From Trichobilharzia regenti (taxonomy: Eukaryota; Platyhelminthes; Trematoda; Strigeidida; Schistosomatidae), in NCBI GenBank assembly GCA_944472135.2, contig OX235270.1, positions 140,445,632 through 140,509,631 on the forward strand: a stretch of 64,000 bases of DNA, read 5' to 3'. The notes under the pieces are model-generated. The model was not told the DNA's origin and ran no database searches. It was given only the letters and a program-made list of their open reading frames with translations. Below, one piece after another: positions 12,217-23,039 of the stretch (position 1 is its first letter; each line of letters opens with the position of its first letter). Position numbers and translations under genes: made by a program.

Positions 12217-12534
12217 TAATATATGCGTAAAACTTGGGCACTGTGGAAGTAAGTAATTTCATATTAGTTTGTTTATTAGACGTATCACACAGTGAAACAG
12301 TATTGTATACTGGATGACGTATCAAACACAATTTATTGTCCATCATCATATCAATTGTGGTCACTACCCCTACGACGACAAATAGGAGAGAACAAAGAAA
12401 ACTATAAAACTCAAATCTCAAAGTCGTGTGACCACAATTGATATGATTATGAACAATAAATTGTGTTCGAAACGTCATCCAGTATACAATACTGTTTCAC
12501 TGTGTGATACATCTAATAAACAAACTAATATGGA
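12217..12534. mobile_element. foldback element M1 inside the CR1 RT
   Basis: Long inverted repeats: 12262-12366 pairs with 12425-12534, including ACTGGATGACGT on the left against ACGTCATCCAGT on the right. The 58-bp centre holds no gene. The element is flanked by a 13-bp direct repeat, ATAATATACATTC, at 12204-12216 and 12535-12547. The uninterrupted homologue at 47270-47295 confirms the empty site. The left end carries about 45 extra bases outside the inverted repeat (TAAAACTTGGGCACTGTGG), so the ends are asymmetric. Relatives are at 22781-22988 and 58660-58869. Confidence 0.85.
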
Positions 12535-12547
12535 ATAATATACATTC

Positions 12548-13495
12548 CACTTACGGAGATTTTTCAAATGCCTTTGACCCAGGCTAAGCTACCCGGGGAC
12601 TGGAAAGATACCTCCATCTTTAAAGAAGGGAACAGGTAATTAGTATCTAACTAGGGGGTCTGTAAGTCTGACCTGCATTATAGAAAAACTCATAAGGGAT
12701 AAGCTCTTAGTTCATGTGGAGAAACGGCTTACTGGCAATGGAACAGCATGGATTCAGACCAGGACGATCCTGCTTGACAACCTTACTGTTAGCTAGGGAA
12801 GATTGGGTCGAGGCCAGGGATAAAAACTATCTACTGGACGGTGTGTGAGTGGTTTAGCGACTACCTGATGGACAGAAGGCAGAAGTTGAGGGTTAATGGT
12901 GTACTGTCAGAGTGGGAAGCAGTACTAAGTGGAGCCCTCAGGGAACTACATTAGGCTCCTTGCTATTCCTATTATACGTAAATGAAGTGCCGAAAATTCT
13001 TACCTCATCTTTCTTACTATTGGCGGAGGATATTAAGATATGGAAAACCGTAAATATCAACGATGATAGGTTGGTACTATAAAACGATCTAGATAAGTTA
13101 GCCGAATGAGCTAACCTTGGGAGTCTGGGAACTAATCCCAAGAAAAGCGCGGCAATGCACCTAGGTCAGAAGTCTTACACATCGTACTCCCTGGGGGGCA
13201 CAGAACTGCCAGATATAAGAGGACAAAAGGACTTGGGAATTATTCTGACTTCACAACGTAAAAATGCCTCTCCTTCTCGAAGCGCAAACAGACATGTACA
13301 CCACATTATAGACCCAGTCGTTCACGCGTTTAGAGACGTTAAGTCCTCTATACGAATTTGGAACAAACAAAAGACGCTTATAAGACAGGACTTAAGCAAT
13401 TCATCACACTTCTGTAGAACTCTTCAGCTAAATACTCATCGTTGGTGGATGTGGTATCACCAGTATTACTTAGAAGAATTTTTAGGAACATATTA
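12548..13495 (+). pseudogene. CR1-type RT C-terminal part
   Basis: Continuation of the RT after the foldback insertion. Recognisable pieces in several frames are LPGDWKD near 12590, HGFRPGRSCLTNLL near 12745-12790, a VPQG-type block near 12935-12955 giving QGTTLGSLLFLLY, and the thumb-region DLGIIL near 13235. The expected YADD/FADD reads AED. Compared with copy B (47262-48605) it has extra deletions around 12840. The similarity fades near 13495. Confidence 0.75.
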
Positions 13496-16250
13496 AAATA
13501 AGCAAAGGAAACATGACCTGAAAAGCACTCGCCCCTTTAGTTTCCCATGACATTCAATGTATATTAATTGCTTAACAAACATATCCCCCTATGTAATTCT
13601 GATGGTCTGTAACCTTCTATATAGAAGACTGAGCTGAAGCGCTTTACAGGAATTTAATGAACTGATTAGACTCGGTCTTAATAACGCCTCTTATTTATAT
13701 TCATATATGTTATGTTGGCAAAATAACGCCTGACCTTGAGGTAGCACTAACATTCATATCTACCACGTTTAACATTAAAAGTCACTCTATAACTTAGTTC
13801 GTATATACGTCATTTGATTCGAAACAAAGGAAGCAGGTCTTATTAACACTTGTAACACTAGAAAGTTTGGCATTTATGGGAGAATTTATGAAAGACTTGT
13901 TTAGTTTACACACACCAAATGAATAGGGAATACTGGAGGTAATTAGATGCATACAGGCGTAGGTTATTTAACATCTATAAAGTAGACATGCAAATACCGC
14001 AGTTTTTGATCACAGAAATGATGGATACTAGATAACATCCTATGATTCAACGGCATATTAGAAATAAATAAAAATTGTTTCTTAGCTCATTGTCAAGTGA
14101 ACAGTCTATTTGATGATGTCACTGCATATTAACAGATTAGTGAAGTAGCTATCAAGCCTAAGTTACTACATTTACTTGTACTACATACTTGGCGTTTAAC
14201 AGTATACAGACTTGCAACTGGCTAGATAAGGCGACTTTAGAGTATCAAACAGTACAGAATTATTATTCAACTTGCTAAATCCCACTTAGCTTTTACAATG
14301 TGCTATTGTGTAGAAACAGACACGAAATCCTATTAATGACTAAAGTAACATTCTCATAATACTACAGTAAATCTCCATCCCACTAACTAAGCTTAGCGTT
14401 TATTATTCCTAATTCACTTATTACAAAAGCACATAGTATAGCGAGGAATTGAAGAAGTCTACAGGAAGAAGTAATCAAGAGTATATTAAACATTTGATTA
14501 ATTTACAAAAGAAAATTCTGATGAAGGGTAATAAAGTTAGTTTGACCGAATGATGTTTCCGCTGATTTCATATTCGACAACCTCCGTATACCTGAAAAAA
14601 TAAAGTACATGTTAGAACTAGCATAACATGAAGTTACAAGAGATAATTCTACATATTAGCATATACTATGAATACAATGATTCTGTTAAAACTAAGTAAT
14701 ATCTCATGCAGATAAATGTATTTGTAGTCTACAGCTGATATTTATGTTGACGCCGTATACATAAATAGACATCATATGTTTTCCTGTATTTGAGGATTAT
14801 ACGCAAATTTCAAGACAATCTCCGAAACATCCATACTATTGAGGCGTCATTCTCTCATCAAGCTTACTTGCAGATCAACTTCACACTAAACACTTTTACA
14901 TGAAATGAAGTATTGCAAATGTGTAACTTAGAAATTAATCCACAATCTCAGTAATGTCTAGTCCACAAGGTTTTGTGAATCCTACAGAAATCACATTTTC
15001 ACATTTAGGAGACTATAGGCATCAAATATAAGCTGAACATGCCTCAACTCTAGACAGCTATGCACAGTGCTAACAACATAGTGAAACACTTCAACTATTG
15101 TAAAGTACACAGACCTGTTGTGTTGATGAGGATAATAATGTCATATAATGCAAACTAGAAAATTCAATCGTCATAGAGCATCTGTACTGCTTTGTCTAAA
15201 TGGAAATCTCAGGAGAAATTCATCTCCACTATTGGTGATCAAAAATATTGCAGCATTAAGTATACAGTCAGTGGAAATTGTAAAAGAGAATAAATTCATA
15301 TTAATGATAATAAAGCTGAATAGATTCAGTTCTAGTAATCACCACGACTCATGCGTATAATCATACCGTGTAATGATTTAGTGCATTAATTGGAACAACA
15401 AGGAAACTTAAACGAGTAATTGCCTTCTCCACTGCACTGTACTTGCAATAATCGTGACAACCACCTTCGTTTGTTATCCTATCAGTCAGCTAAGTAGACA
15501 ATGGCAAGATATTATTAAAGTTGAGATATTTTTGTACATTTAATTCACATAACCCATAGTACACTGCACCAATCAGTGCCAATATATATGAAATCCACTT
15601 AGAGATAACCTTTCAACTTACCATAATTCCTGTCCAACCACAGATAGAGTGGAAAGCACATCTAAATGATAACTTAGGTAGCCACAAACGATTCTGATAG
15701 CATTTGCAGTTGATTTCCAAGCATTGAGAGAATTATTTTGTCAAAAAAGCTGTTCTTCACACGAAAATAGGCTGTATTGATATCCTGAGACATGAAGTCT
15801 TCATTGAATGATACTATGCCGAAAGGTGCAGCTTTTATATGGAGTAAACGATTTGTGTGAATAGCATTACTTTCTAACTATCCTATCTTCCTCATTATCG
15901 CGATATTTTGACACAGTCCACCTGAAACACTAATCATTGCAACCAATATGCTAAAAGTGTGTCGCAGTCAGATCACATGAGGCGGACACCAACATAACTA
16001 GCCAAAAATGGGAATTTCCCTCAATCTAGATAACATATAATACAATTTTATTAAAAATTATTGGCAAAAAAAATTTCCAAGTGGAATTCAACAGTACGTG
16101 ATAAATAAGTCCAGCCAACATTTCACAGAAGCAAGCAAATGACCCCTAACAAATAACTTGAGTAAATAACCTTAAAAACCTTAAGTTTTCTGATAAAATA
16201 TATTTCTAAATGTTTGACAGCTTAGACAAAAGATTCTGTGTCAATCTAAC
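13496..16250. other. AT-rich stretch, no gene recognised
   Basis: About 2.7 kb without recognisable transposon motif, RNA gene or tandem repeat. The longest frame is 70 codons (15148-15360) with no similarity I know; coding is not supported. This may be true unique intergenic or intronic DNA. Confidence 0.5.
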
Positions 16251-16254
16251 ATTT

Positions 16255-16375
16255 TATCTTAACCCTAATCCAACCCTTATACCTAACTTAGAACCCTGAT
16301 ATAACCCTAGAATTCATCTTATCACTAAGCCCTAACCCCAACCCCAATGCCAACATTAACCCGAAACAATTAGAG
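16255..16375. repeat. degenerate telomere-like CCCTAA block
   Basis: About 120 bases dominated by variants of AACCCTAA, CCAACCC and CCCCAACCCC. The pattern resembles eroded TTAGGG-type repeats, which are the telomere repeat of flatworms. No exact run of units remains. A similar block in the opposite sense is at 46205-46315. Confidence 0.5.
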
Positions 16376-17330
16376 TAGATAAGTCAGATAAGCAGGAATA
16401 ACTCGAGAGAAAGCTTACTCTGCATTCATGAACAACATCAGCATTTTTTATTTATAGTTTATCTCCATCCACCTTTCTAGCGGGAGGGCTGAGCTACATC
16501 TGAGCCGGAGACATTGCAGAAGGCCAGTGTAATCTAGAACTTCTTTACAACCCGGTAGAAACCGAATCGTATTCTTTTCACCATCACCATGGAGTTAATG
16601 GAAAGTAACCTATATTCGGCTAATTTTTCCACGGTAGGTTCAACTGTACCTCCAGCGCACCCCGAAGTCTGTTGGAGGTGGGTTAAATCTGAATAACACT
16701 TAGCTGTATATGGTATGGGGGGTGAACTGCTGCAACCAAAATTGTCATTCACCAAAGATGTAGCCACCTGAATGACTTCTTACATATCTTCTTTAGGCTC
16801 TTGGGTTATTCGCTAGTCTACGAGAACCTCTACCAGTTTTCGTTAATGCTCTGATCGTAGATATTTATGACTATCGAAGACCAGTTATAAGTTATGGAAT
16901 AGCCAGATTTATCTTTTGAGTTATTGATTCCAATAACTGCCACTAAACCCGCATGTTCTCTGTTAGCGGTAGGATCTACCAAGTCCAAAACCTCCACTAC
17001 CTGGCTCTATATTTCTGTAGTAAAATTTATATTGGCAACTGCCAATTATTGCCCCAGAATGATTTCTATCAGATAAACATTTTATCATCAGTAATGTTAG
17101 GTAGTTAAAATTTGCGGAGTTAAACTCGATTCTGACCTCACAGATACTTAAACTTAGTAAAAATAGAATTTTTACGTCTCATTCTACGTTTGACTTCCAA
17201 ACAGCATCTAAATGTTAGAAAAATTTCATTCATAATAACCCCTCCTATGCAACCAAATATGTCGCATGGAATTAAACCTGCAATGTCCGGAATACTTCTC
17301 TCGGAAACAGAATTATACATCCACCTTGGC
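16376..17330. other. unassigned interval
   Basis: No gene recognised. On the minus strand 16534-16767 is open for 77 codons with a slightly higher GC content than its flanks; it could be a fragment of a dispersed repeat, but I cannot name one. Confidence 0.35.
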
Positions 17331-17337
17331 ATCTGTG

Positions 17338-17976
17338 TCATAACGAATATGACTGCCTCAATTTCATTATATCTCATTTAATAATAATTTATACTTTGTA
17401 AACTTACCCGTTTAAACGAAATATAAATTATTATTGATAAATGAGGTATAATTAAATTAAGGTAGTCATATTCATTAACGGATCATACAATTTAGCAACC
17501 TGACTTCTTTCAAGCTTTTAGAGGCTGACGGTACTGAAGTTCATGGATATTACGAAGTATACTAACTCAAGATTTAACGCCCACAATTTCTATGATGTTC
17601 GTTTCACGTAGACCAAAGGCAAACCAAAACGCCAGAATTGACCGCCTGAATTACGAATTATATTTCGGGACCTAATCGGATTGTGATATGAGTGCTTAAA
17701 TAGCTAGGGATCGTGCACGAACGAACGAACGTGACACGACAGCGTACCAAATGGTGTCGATGCTTGACCGGAAGCCTCCAGCTAAACGAGCCGACGTAAA
17801 CAGTGATGATCAGCATCCTATGTCCAGAGATGAGTGCTATGGTCAATATTTCCGGGGAACTACCTATCACTACAGCTCACTCCCTCTCTAATTGGGTTGT
17901 GAGGACCCTAAGACAAAACCACAGGGAACCAACAATAATAATAATTTATATTTCGTATAAACGGGTAAGTTTACGA
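17338..17976. repeat. nested inverted repeats with (AAT)n tracts
   Basis: Two overlapping symmetries. First, 17338-17394 is an imperfect inverted copy of 17428-17484 (ATATGACTGCC against GGTAGTCATAT). Second, 17399-17434 pairs with 17940-17975: GTAAACTTACCCGTTTA is repeated inverted, with an (AAT)n tract just inside each end. Either this is a MITE-like element of about 577 bp with 36-bp inverted ends, or two 5'-truncated (ATT)n-tailed retroposon 3' ends facing each other. Similar 3' ends at 35786 and 37498 favour the second reading. Confidence 0.55.
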
Positions 17977-17984
17977 GTAAAATA

Positions 17985-18525
17985 GACACTGGACTTCCCA
18001 TCAGTATAAACTCTTCCGATCGGCCTACTGGTCGTCTACCTATGCTGATAGGGTGTCCGTACATCGTTACGTTGATGTTTGTCCGTTGGATTTCCTGTCT
18101 CGCTTGCTTCTTGTCTAGTCCCCGTCGCGCCTGTTAAAGAAAACAAGAATGCTAAGAACACTGTCGAAGAAGTTGTACTAAAAGTAACGTTCGGAATATG
18201 ATATGCATCTACCATACAGTAAAATACTGCGAAAGATAGAATATCGAAAAAAGCATATATCTAATTTTTAGTGGATGAAACATATATGGTTATAGAAAAG
18301 TTTTTGACCTGTGTTGCGGGATACAATATATTAAAATTGATGTGTCTGAAAGAAAAAAATTAAACAAATAGCACAAACGAACAAGAGTTGTGTGAATCGT
18401 ATCACTTAGTTGTGTAGTAGTAGGAAGATATACTAGCTATCTCACGTTTAGACTAGAAGGCGTTTCCTTTGTGGGCTCGATAGAAGGTCCGGTGGCTTTC
18501 GCCACTCCAGTGATTTCTACGGGGA
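17985..18525. other. unassigned interval beyond the Gypsy LTR
   Basis: No gene or known repeat recognised. It is AT-rich toward 18360. Confidence 0.35.
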
Positions 18526-18529
18526 CTAA

Positions 18530-18894
18530 CGGATATTTGGTTACTTGTGTTGTCAACGTCCAGGTCTCACTACGCTGGACCTCACGCTATCCCTGGAAGA
18601 CTTTCAGAGACAATATCTAACAACCAACACGAAAAGCCAGAACACTGATTGGCGACTCAAGAATCCTATATTCTTACGCCAATATGTAACCAACAACAAA
18701 GTTATTATACACAAAGTCTAAGAATAAATGTTATAACAATAAATCACGAGAATACTTCTGATAGATTTTTGTCTTCCTCTGAACAGCGAACGATGAGACG
18801 ACTGCTGGATTGATGACACCCGCGAAAAATATGGAGGAGTTGGGTTTGAGCAAACAACCACGAATTGATTGTTCAATCTTCAACCGCATTGACA
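18530..18894 (-). mobile_element. 3' LTR-like region of the Gypsy element
   Basis: Read on the minus strand it starts TGTCAATGCGGTTGAAGATT just after the integrase remnant and runs about 360 bp. It aligns along its length with the 358-bp LTR of the gag-only element at 31911-32268: shared GAAGATTGAAC, TTGTTTGCTCAAA, CATCGNTCGCTGTTCAGA, GCCAATCAGTNTT and AGCGTGAG blocks in the same order. By eye it is roughly 70-75 percent identical. The lower-coordinate end is approximate. Confidence 0.65.
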
Positions 18895-19009
18895 TGTGTA
18901 TCATTTGGGATTCAAAGTTCTAGGCTAATGGTTTTGCCTTCTAATTAGCCCGGTTTCATATGATCGATGCTAACAGTCTTCGTAGCCTTTCTTGTCTAAG
19001 ACAAGGAAT

Positions 19010-19805
19010 TTATCCATAGGTTAATTGACGTTATACTCTCCGTCTCATGGGGTTTCAGAGGTCGACGCACAGAGTCACGGCGGACAAATACATGTGAAGA
19101 AGTTTTCAGACACGGGTGAACAAAGACATCAATGGACTGTGGCCGAAGGCGGCAGGTTTACCTGGACGCATTACGTTTGCAAGTCTACTGATGCATGAAG
19201 CGTGATCTACCGCTGGTGGGAAGCTAAATGGAGAAAGATACTCGTCTGGAAATCGTAGTGTTGTGCTTTATACTAGCTCGGCAGGAGCACAACCAGCCTC
19301 AGTTTTCAAGGAGTTTCGTATCCCTAGGAGAACTAGCTGTAGTGATTCAGTTCGATATGCATTGTTTGCAGCTTGTGAGCCAGCCTTCGACTGTGTGTGA
19401 AGACGCTCTACGATGCCATAAGCTTGAGAATGGCAGGCTGTTGTTCTAAAACGCATACAACTTATAATTTTAGTCAGGGCGAAGAATAAGCCGCTTTCGA
19501 ATTGCCACCCACGATCAGTTGTTATGGAGGATGGGCGTCCAAAATTTGCGATCCATCGTTCGACAAAGACGCGTTCAATTGTTTCAGCGGATACATCCTC
19601 GAGGGGTACAGTTTCTGGCCATCGTGTGAAACGGTCGATGCAGGTTAAGATATAGGTATATCCATGAGATTCTGGAGGCGGTCCAACCTAATCTACACGA
19701 ATGTGTTCGAAACGGACATCAGCGATAAGAAAGGTGTGAATAGGGCTTTTGGTCTGTCTTACTACCTTGCATTGATGACAAGCTAAGTACGTGTGTGCCC
19801 ATTCC
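19010..19805 (-). pseudogene. Gypsy integrase core and C-terminus
   Basis: Minus-strand frames give the DDE integrase core: RFTRWPE near 19610-19630, a RWIANFGRP block and TTDRGWQFES near 19500-19530 (catalytic Asp), then TTACHSQAYGIVERLH near 19405-19445 (catalytic Glu in the ERLH block) and LLGIRNSLK near 19330. Downstream, to about 19010, a degraded C-terminal portion keeps the spacing of CsRn1 integrases. Integrase inserts the element cDNA into chromosomes; stops and frameshifts make this one inactive. The zinc-binding N-terminal domain is absent because of the deletion joining it to RT. Confidence 0.75.
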
Positions 19806-19817
19806 CTTACTTCTTTA

Positions 19818-20690
19818 TCAATACCGGGCTAACGGTGCCACTGGACCCTGATGCATAAGAGGTATGGCATCCGCGATGGCTTTTTTTATCTGAGTGAAAG
19901 CATTTTGAGCAGACGCATCAGGTTCTATAGACTTGTTATTCCCTCGGAGAAGGTCTGTTAATGGATGAGAAGCACAGTTAGGATTAAGCCGTCGATAATA
20001 ACCTACCAAGCCGTTAAACGTGAGCAGACTTTTCACTGTCTGTGGCTCTGGAAAGTTCAGTATCGCCTCAATTTTACTAGCCAGTGGGCGGACACCCTTG
20101 CAGTCAATGGTGCGCCCCAAAGAGTCGAGTGAGTTAACGCCAGTCTGACACTTTTGAACAATAATGGTAACACTATGTAGGTGTAACCTTTTGAATGCCA
20201 AGTCCAAGTGTCTAAGGCGAGCTTCCCTGTCTCGACTGAGAATGATGCAGTCGTCTAAGTAAGCGCATACAAAGATAAGACCACGAAATACTCCGTTAGT
20301 GCAACTTTGGAATGTTTGTGCTGTACTCCGGAGACCGAATGATGCACGTAGAAATTCAAAAAGTCCAAAAGGCGCAGTGATAGCTGTTTTTGGAATATCT
20401 TCTGATGCCATCGGGATTTGGTTGTACTCTTTAACCACGTCTATTTTCGAAAATATAGTTGCGTCAGATAATGTAGCCGTCAAGTCGTGTATATGAGACA
20501 ATGGATAGCAACCAGGAGCTGTTTTGGTGTTCTTTTGACGGTAATCACCAGTGGGTCGCCAATCATTGCTATCCTTTTTCGGTAGCGTTTGAAGTAGGGA
20601 TTCCCATGGGCTATTCGGTGGCCGAATGATGCCAAGGGTAAGCATACGGTCAAACTCGTTTCTGGCAAGTCGCATTTTGTCAGGAGCAAG
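19818..20690 (-). pseudogene. Ty3/Gypsy reverse transcriptase
   Basis: An open minus-strand frame of 285 codons covers most of the RT: FDRMLTLGIIRPPNSPW (fingers), WRPTGDYR, PLSHIHDLTATLSDATIFSKIDV (first catalytic Asp), PFGLFEF, then AYLDDCIILSRD where the YxDD motif reads YLDD, and FLGR-like and YYRR blocks near the end. LTR-element RT copies gRNA into cDNA. Substitutions such as RPTGDYR for RPCGDYR and an early start within the fingers suggest decay, but the catalytic aspartates are visible. The expected RNase H does not follow: a joint near 19810 leads straight to integrase. Confidence 0.85.
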
Positions 20691-20693
20691 TTG

Positions 20694-21185
20694 TCATGCT
20701 TTAGATGTCATGGGTTGTCCTGAGGTTGTGATGTGATGCTCAAAATTGCTGGTTATGCGTGGTAGGTCGTTAGACTGGTAAAAAGGTTCCGGGTAATTAT
20801 CGAAAATCGGTTGGAATCTTGGATCATGGATTGCCTTCTCCTTAACGAGTGACAAGCTGGGGCCTATGTAGGTGACGCCTTTGATAGATAAACTAGTAGT
20901 ATTGTCAATCAGTCGTTTTCGGCGGACGTCTACGAGTAAATCATGATGATTAAGTAGGTCCGTGCCAATGATAGGCAAAGTGACACCAGGGAGAAGGAAA
21001 ATTCACTGAATAGGTTTGAGTAAACCTACGTTCAGGTGGACGTATTTCCTACCAAAGGTTGCAGATGGCTTTTCATTCGCAGCCCTTAAGTTGAAGGTAG
21101 GTTCCTTCTGTTGATCTCCCGCTGTAACAGGAAGCACGCTGACTCCGGTGCCTGTGTCCACTAAGTATCGGGGCTTGCTGAACGC
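20694..21185 (-). pseudogene. Gypsy retropepsin and protease-RT linker
   Basis: The minus strand reads RYLVDTGTGVSVLP near 21145-21165, containing the aspartic protease DTG. About 60 codons on, a second block PIIGTDLLNHHDLLVD near 20930-20980 is the C-terminal half of the retropepsin as found in CsRn1 elements. The two halves are separated by one stop near 21000. The enzyme would have cut the gag-pol precursor. The open part continues to a linker leading toward RT; a further frame change separates it from the RT frame. Confidence 0.75.
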
Positions 21186-21269
21186 ATCACGAATGCAAAG
21201 TAGGAGTTAGGGCCACCGGCGACGGTTGCCACTAATGCGTGCCGGAGGGATAGTTTCCTAGTCTTTGAG

Positions 21270-21945
21270 AAATTGCCGAAATTATAAGGTTTTCGGCATC
21301 ATTTCACTTCCTGGCCATAGATGTTATGACACCAACACTAGTCAGGGTTTTTTTAGTGAACATGGCCTGGATTTAGACCGAATGCGTGAGTTTCACTGTT
21401 GAGGGGAGTTCGGGCAACGATAGGAAGAATTACAGAGTATGTTTGGCCTAAGTAGTTGCTGAATGGGGTCGCATAACTCTATCGCTGCAGTGTCCCTACT
21501 CGAAGTCTGTTCGGAAACCGAATATAAATTCAGACTCAGCTATCTGAAACCATGATTCAGCATTATCTGGCCGATATGGTAGGAGCTGAATGGTTTAGGC
21601 AGTTGAGCGAATACAAATCGCCTTAGAAGTATGAACATTCACAAACCTGCTAATAGTTAACATTAATGCTCGATATCAAACAAAAAGCCCCCAGAGCGTC
21701 TCATCATTCAGTGCTCAGAACAAGTCAACATGGATTTCAAAATGTCACTGCCTCTTACCTTGACGAGATGCTGGAAGAAAGTTCGTCAACACAGTGTAGT
21801 TAAGCTTAATTTCGCATAGGAACTTTTCTTGTCAACTAAACTGTTAATGCAATTTTAACAAAGCAACACGGAATTTCAACCTCAATATTGACGCAAACAG
21901 CAAGCCACTTATCACCGGAGGGGAGGGCGATGCACTGAAGTCACG
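21270..21945 (-). pseudogene. Gypsy gag remnant with altered CHCC zinc knuckle
   Basis: Near 21280-21325 the minus strand reads CWCHNIYG followed about eight residues later by CRKPYNF. This is the C-W-x-H...C-x3-C knuckle of CsRn1 gag with the last Cys replaced by Tyr and one internal stop. Upstream (to about 21900) only short gag-like pieces are readable. Gag forms the particle and binds RNA through this knuckle. Confidence 0.6.
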
Positions 21946-22283
21946 GTATTGTGAACAACTCACCCGCCAAGGTAGCCAAAGATAGCACATCTATCTGCGC
22001 TGATACCGGTGTAGTGCACTTGTCCAGCACTGCCGGTAAGTTGCCACCATCTGAGTTAGCACCCATCAAACAATCTACTCCAGATGCTATAAACCACGAG
22101 GATAACTTTTTTAAAGATAATGCAATTTCACCCTCATCCCTAACTCTCTCTCATTCTGTCTCATCAATTTTCGCTCCTTACTCAACAAAATGTCTGACTT
22201 CACGACATTATCCTTAGTTTGGAACCCATCGATTAAAAGATATGGTGGAGTCTTTAAAACAAAACAATTCAGTTTATCCAATG

Positions 22284-22457
22284 CTCTGCAATGATTATCA
22301 GGTCAAATACATAGGCTAAACTAGTAGAGCAGGGGCAGTCAGACTAACTGAACATAAAAGCTTGGCTAGTTCTAGATTGGTTGACTCAAATAAGATAAGA
22401 AATCTAGAGAATAGTTCGGCTGTAGCACTACATACAGTTACACACAACCATAATATT
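22284..22457 (+). pseudogene. GIY-YIG endonuclease fragment, Penelope-like
   Basis: The plus strand reads a cysteine followed by YQVKYIG (22296-22316), a stop, then TSRAGAVRLTEHK and, about 25 residues later, SSAVALHTVTHNHNI. This is the order of the GIY-YIG nuclease fold: a YIG strand, an Arg-containing helix ending in EHK, and a conserved SAVALH...H segment. In retroelements this domain is the C-terminal endonuclease of Penelope-like elements, where it nicks DNA to prime reverse transcription. Only the fragment is here; no Penelope RT is seen upstream. The upstream 88-codon frame (21951-22217) may be a diverged linker, but I cannot support that. The in-frame TAA and the tiny size make it a pseudogene. 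Confidence 0.55.
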
Positions 22458-22652
22458 TATTTTTTTATTTTTGATTACAGCTTGATTCCTCACCGTATTT
22501 TTGGGACAAGTGTGGAATTTTCAGCGTGAATATCGGTAGCCCGAAATTCGCAGGCCGACCATAGATATCAGGTGTGCGTCGGCGTGGGCTCGAACCCCGG
22601 ACCATGTGCATGGTCGGCGAGAGTCCTAAACACTGTGCCACCGACGCAGTTT
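22455..22652 (-). mobile_element. tRNA-headed SINE
   Basis: The minus strand starts TGCGTCGGTGGCACAGTG (A box region), then a GACCATGCACATGGTC hairpin and B box GGTTCGAGCCC, closing the tRNA-like fold with GCCGACGC. The body follows (CACACCTGATATCTATGG) and it ends in an A/T-rich tail of AAT-like repeats at 22455-22480. The same SINE is at 60969-61164 on the plus strand. Pol III transcription and mobilisation by a LINE are inferred from the family type. Confidence 0.85.
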
Positions 22653-22780
22653 GAAAATCTGATGTCACAATATATGAGATAGATTGATAACAGAAGCTTT
22701 GTTTATCGAATCGACTGCAAATACATGTAATAGGAATGATTCATCACCTGTGCACCCAGATATCTGGAAAATTCTACTAC

Positions 22781-22988
22781 CCTTACGACAAATAGGAGAA
22801 AACAAAGAAAACCATAAAACTCAAGTTTCAGGGTCGTGCAATTACAGTTGATATGATTATCAACAATAAATTTTGTTCGAAACGTCATCCAGTAAATAAT
22901 ACTGTTTCACTGTGTGATATATCTAATAAACAAATCAATATGGAATTACTTACTACCACAGTGCCTAAGTTTTACACATATATTAATA
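22781..22988. mobile_element. half of a foldback element M2
   Basis: Matches the centre and right arm of M1 (ACGACAAATAGGAG, CGAAACGTCATCCAGTA, CTGTTTCACTGTGTGAT), continuing through the asymmetric end CCACAGTGCCTAAGTTTTAC that M1 shows only at its left end. The other arm is missing. It abuts the decayed LTR element copy A at about 22990. Confidence 0.75.
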
Positions 22989-23039
22989 CGAGTCCATTCC
23001 CGTTCCATCTGCTGTCACATTCCCAGTACTTCAATTTCG

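Larger units (their letters stand above)
9958..13495 (+). mobile_element. CR1-type non-LTR retrotransposon copy A, inactive
   Basis: A nearly complete but frameshifted element in the order expected for CR1/jockey-type LINEs: a PHD-like finger and an RRM-like region (ORF1), an apurinic-type endonuclease, then reverse transcriptase. The RT is split by a 318-bp foldback insertion (12217-12534), and its catalytic block near 13015-13035 reads AED where FADD/YADD is expected. Numerous stops exclude activity. Its 5' end abuts the broken third tandem unit. A related RT copy lies at 47262-48605 and shows the pre-insertion sequence of the foldback target site. Confidence 0.85.
18530..21970 (-). mobile_element. 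CsRn1-clade Ty3/Gypsy element, decayed and internally deleted
   Basis: Minus-strand order is gag-like (21900-21300), an altered CHCC zinc knuckle (about 21325-21280), protease (about 21170-20990), RT (20700-19820), integrase (19800-19010) and a downstream LTR-like region (18894-18530). RNase H and the integrase N-terminus are missing at the 19818/19800 joint. The C-W-x-H knuckle type is a hallmark of the CsRn1/Kabuki clade, which includes schistosome Boudicca- and Saci-like elements. No upstream LTR is recognisable. Confidence 0.8.

Noticed and set aside
15148..15360. Small gene of 70 codons
   Set aside because: No splice sites, motif, or composition shift; length expected by chance.
17399..17976. 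Confident MITE call
   Set aside because: The ends match non-LTR 3' tails found elsewhere in the window and I cannot find a clean target-site duplication.
21951..22217. Independent 88-codon gene
   Set aside because: No recognisable domain; it is probably linker sequence before the GIY-YIG fragment or random open frame.
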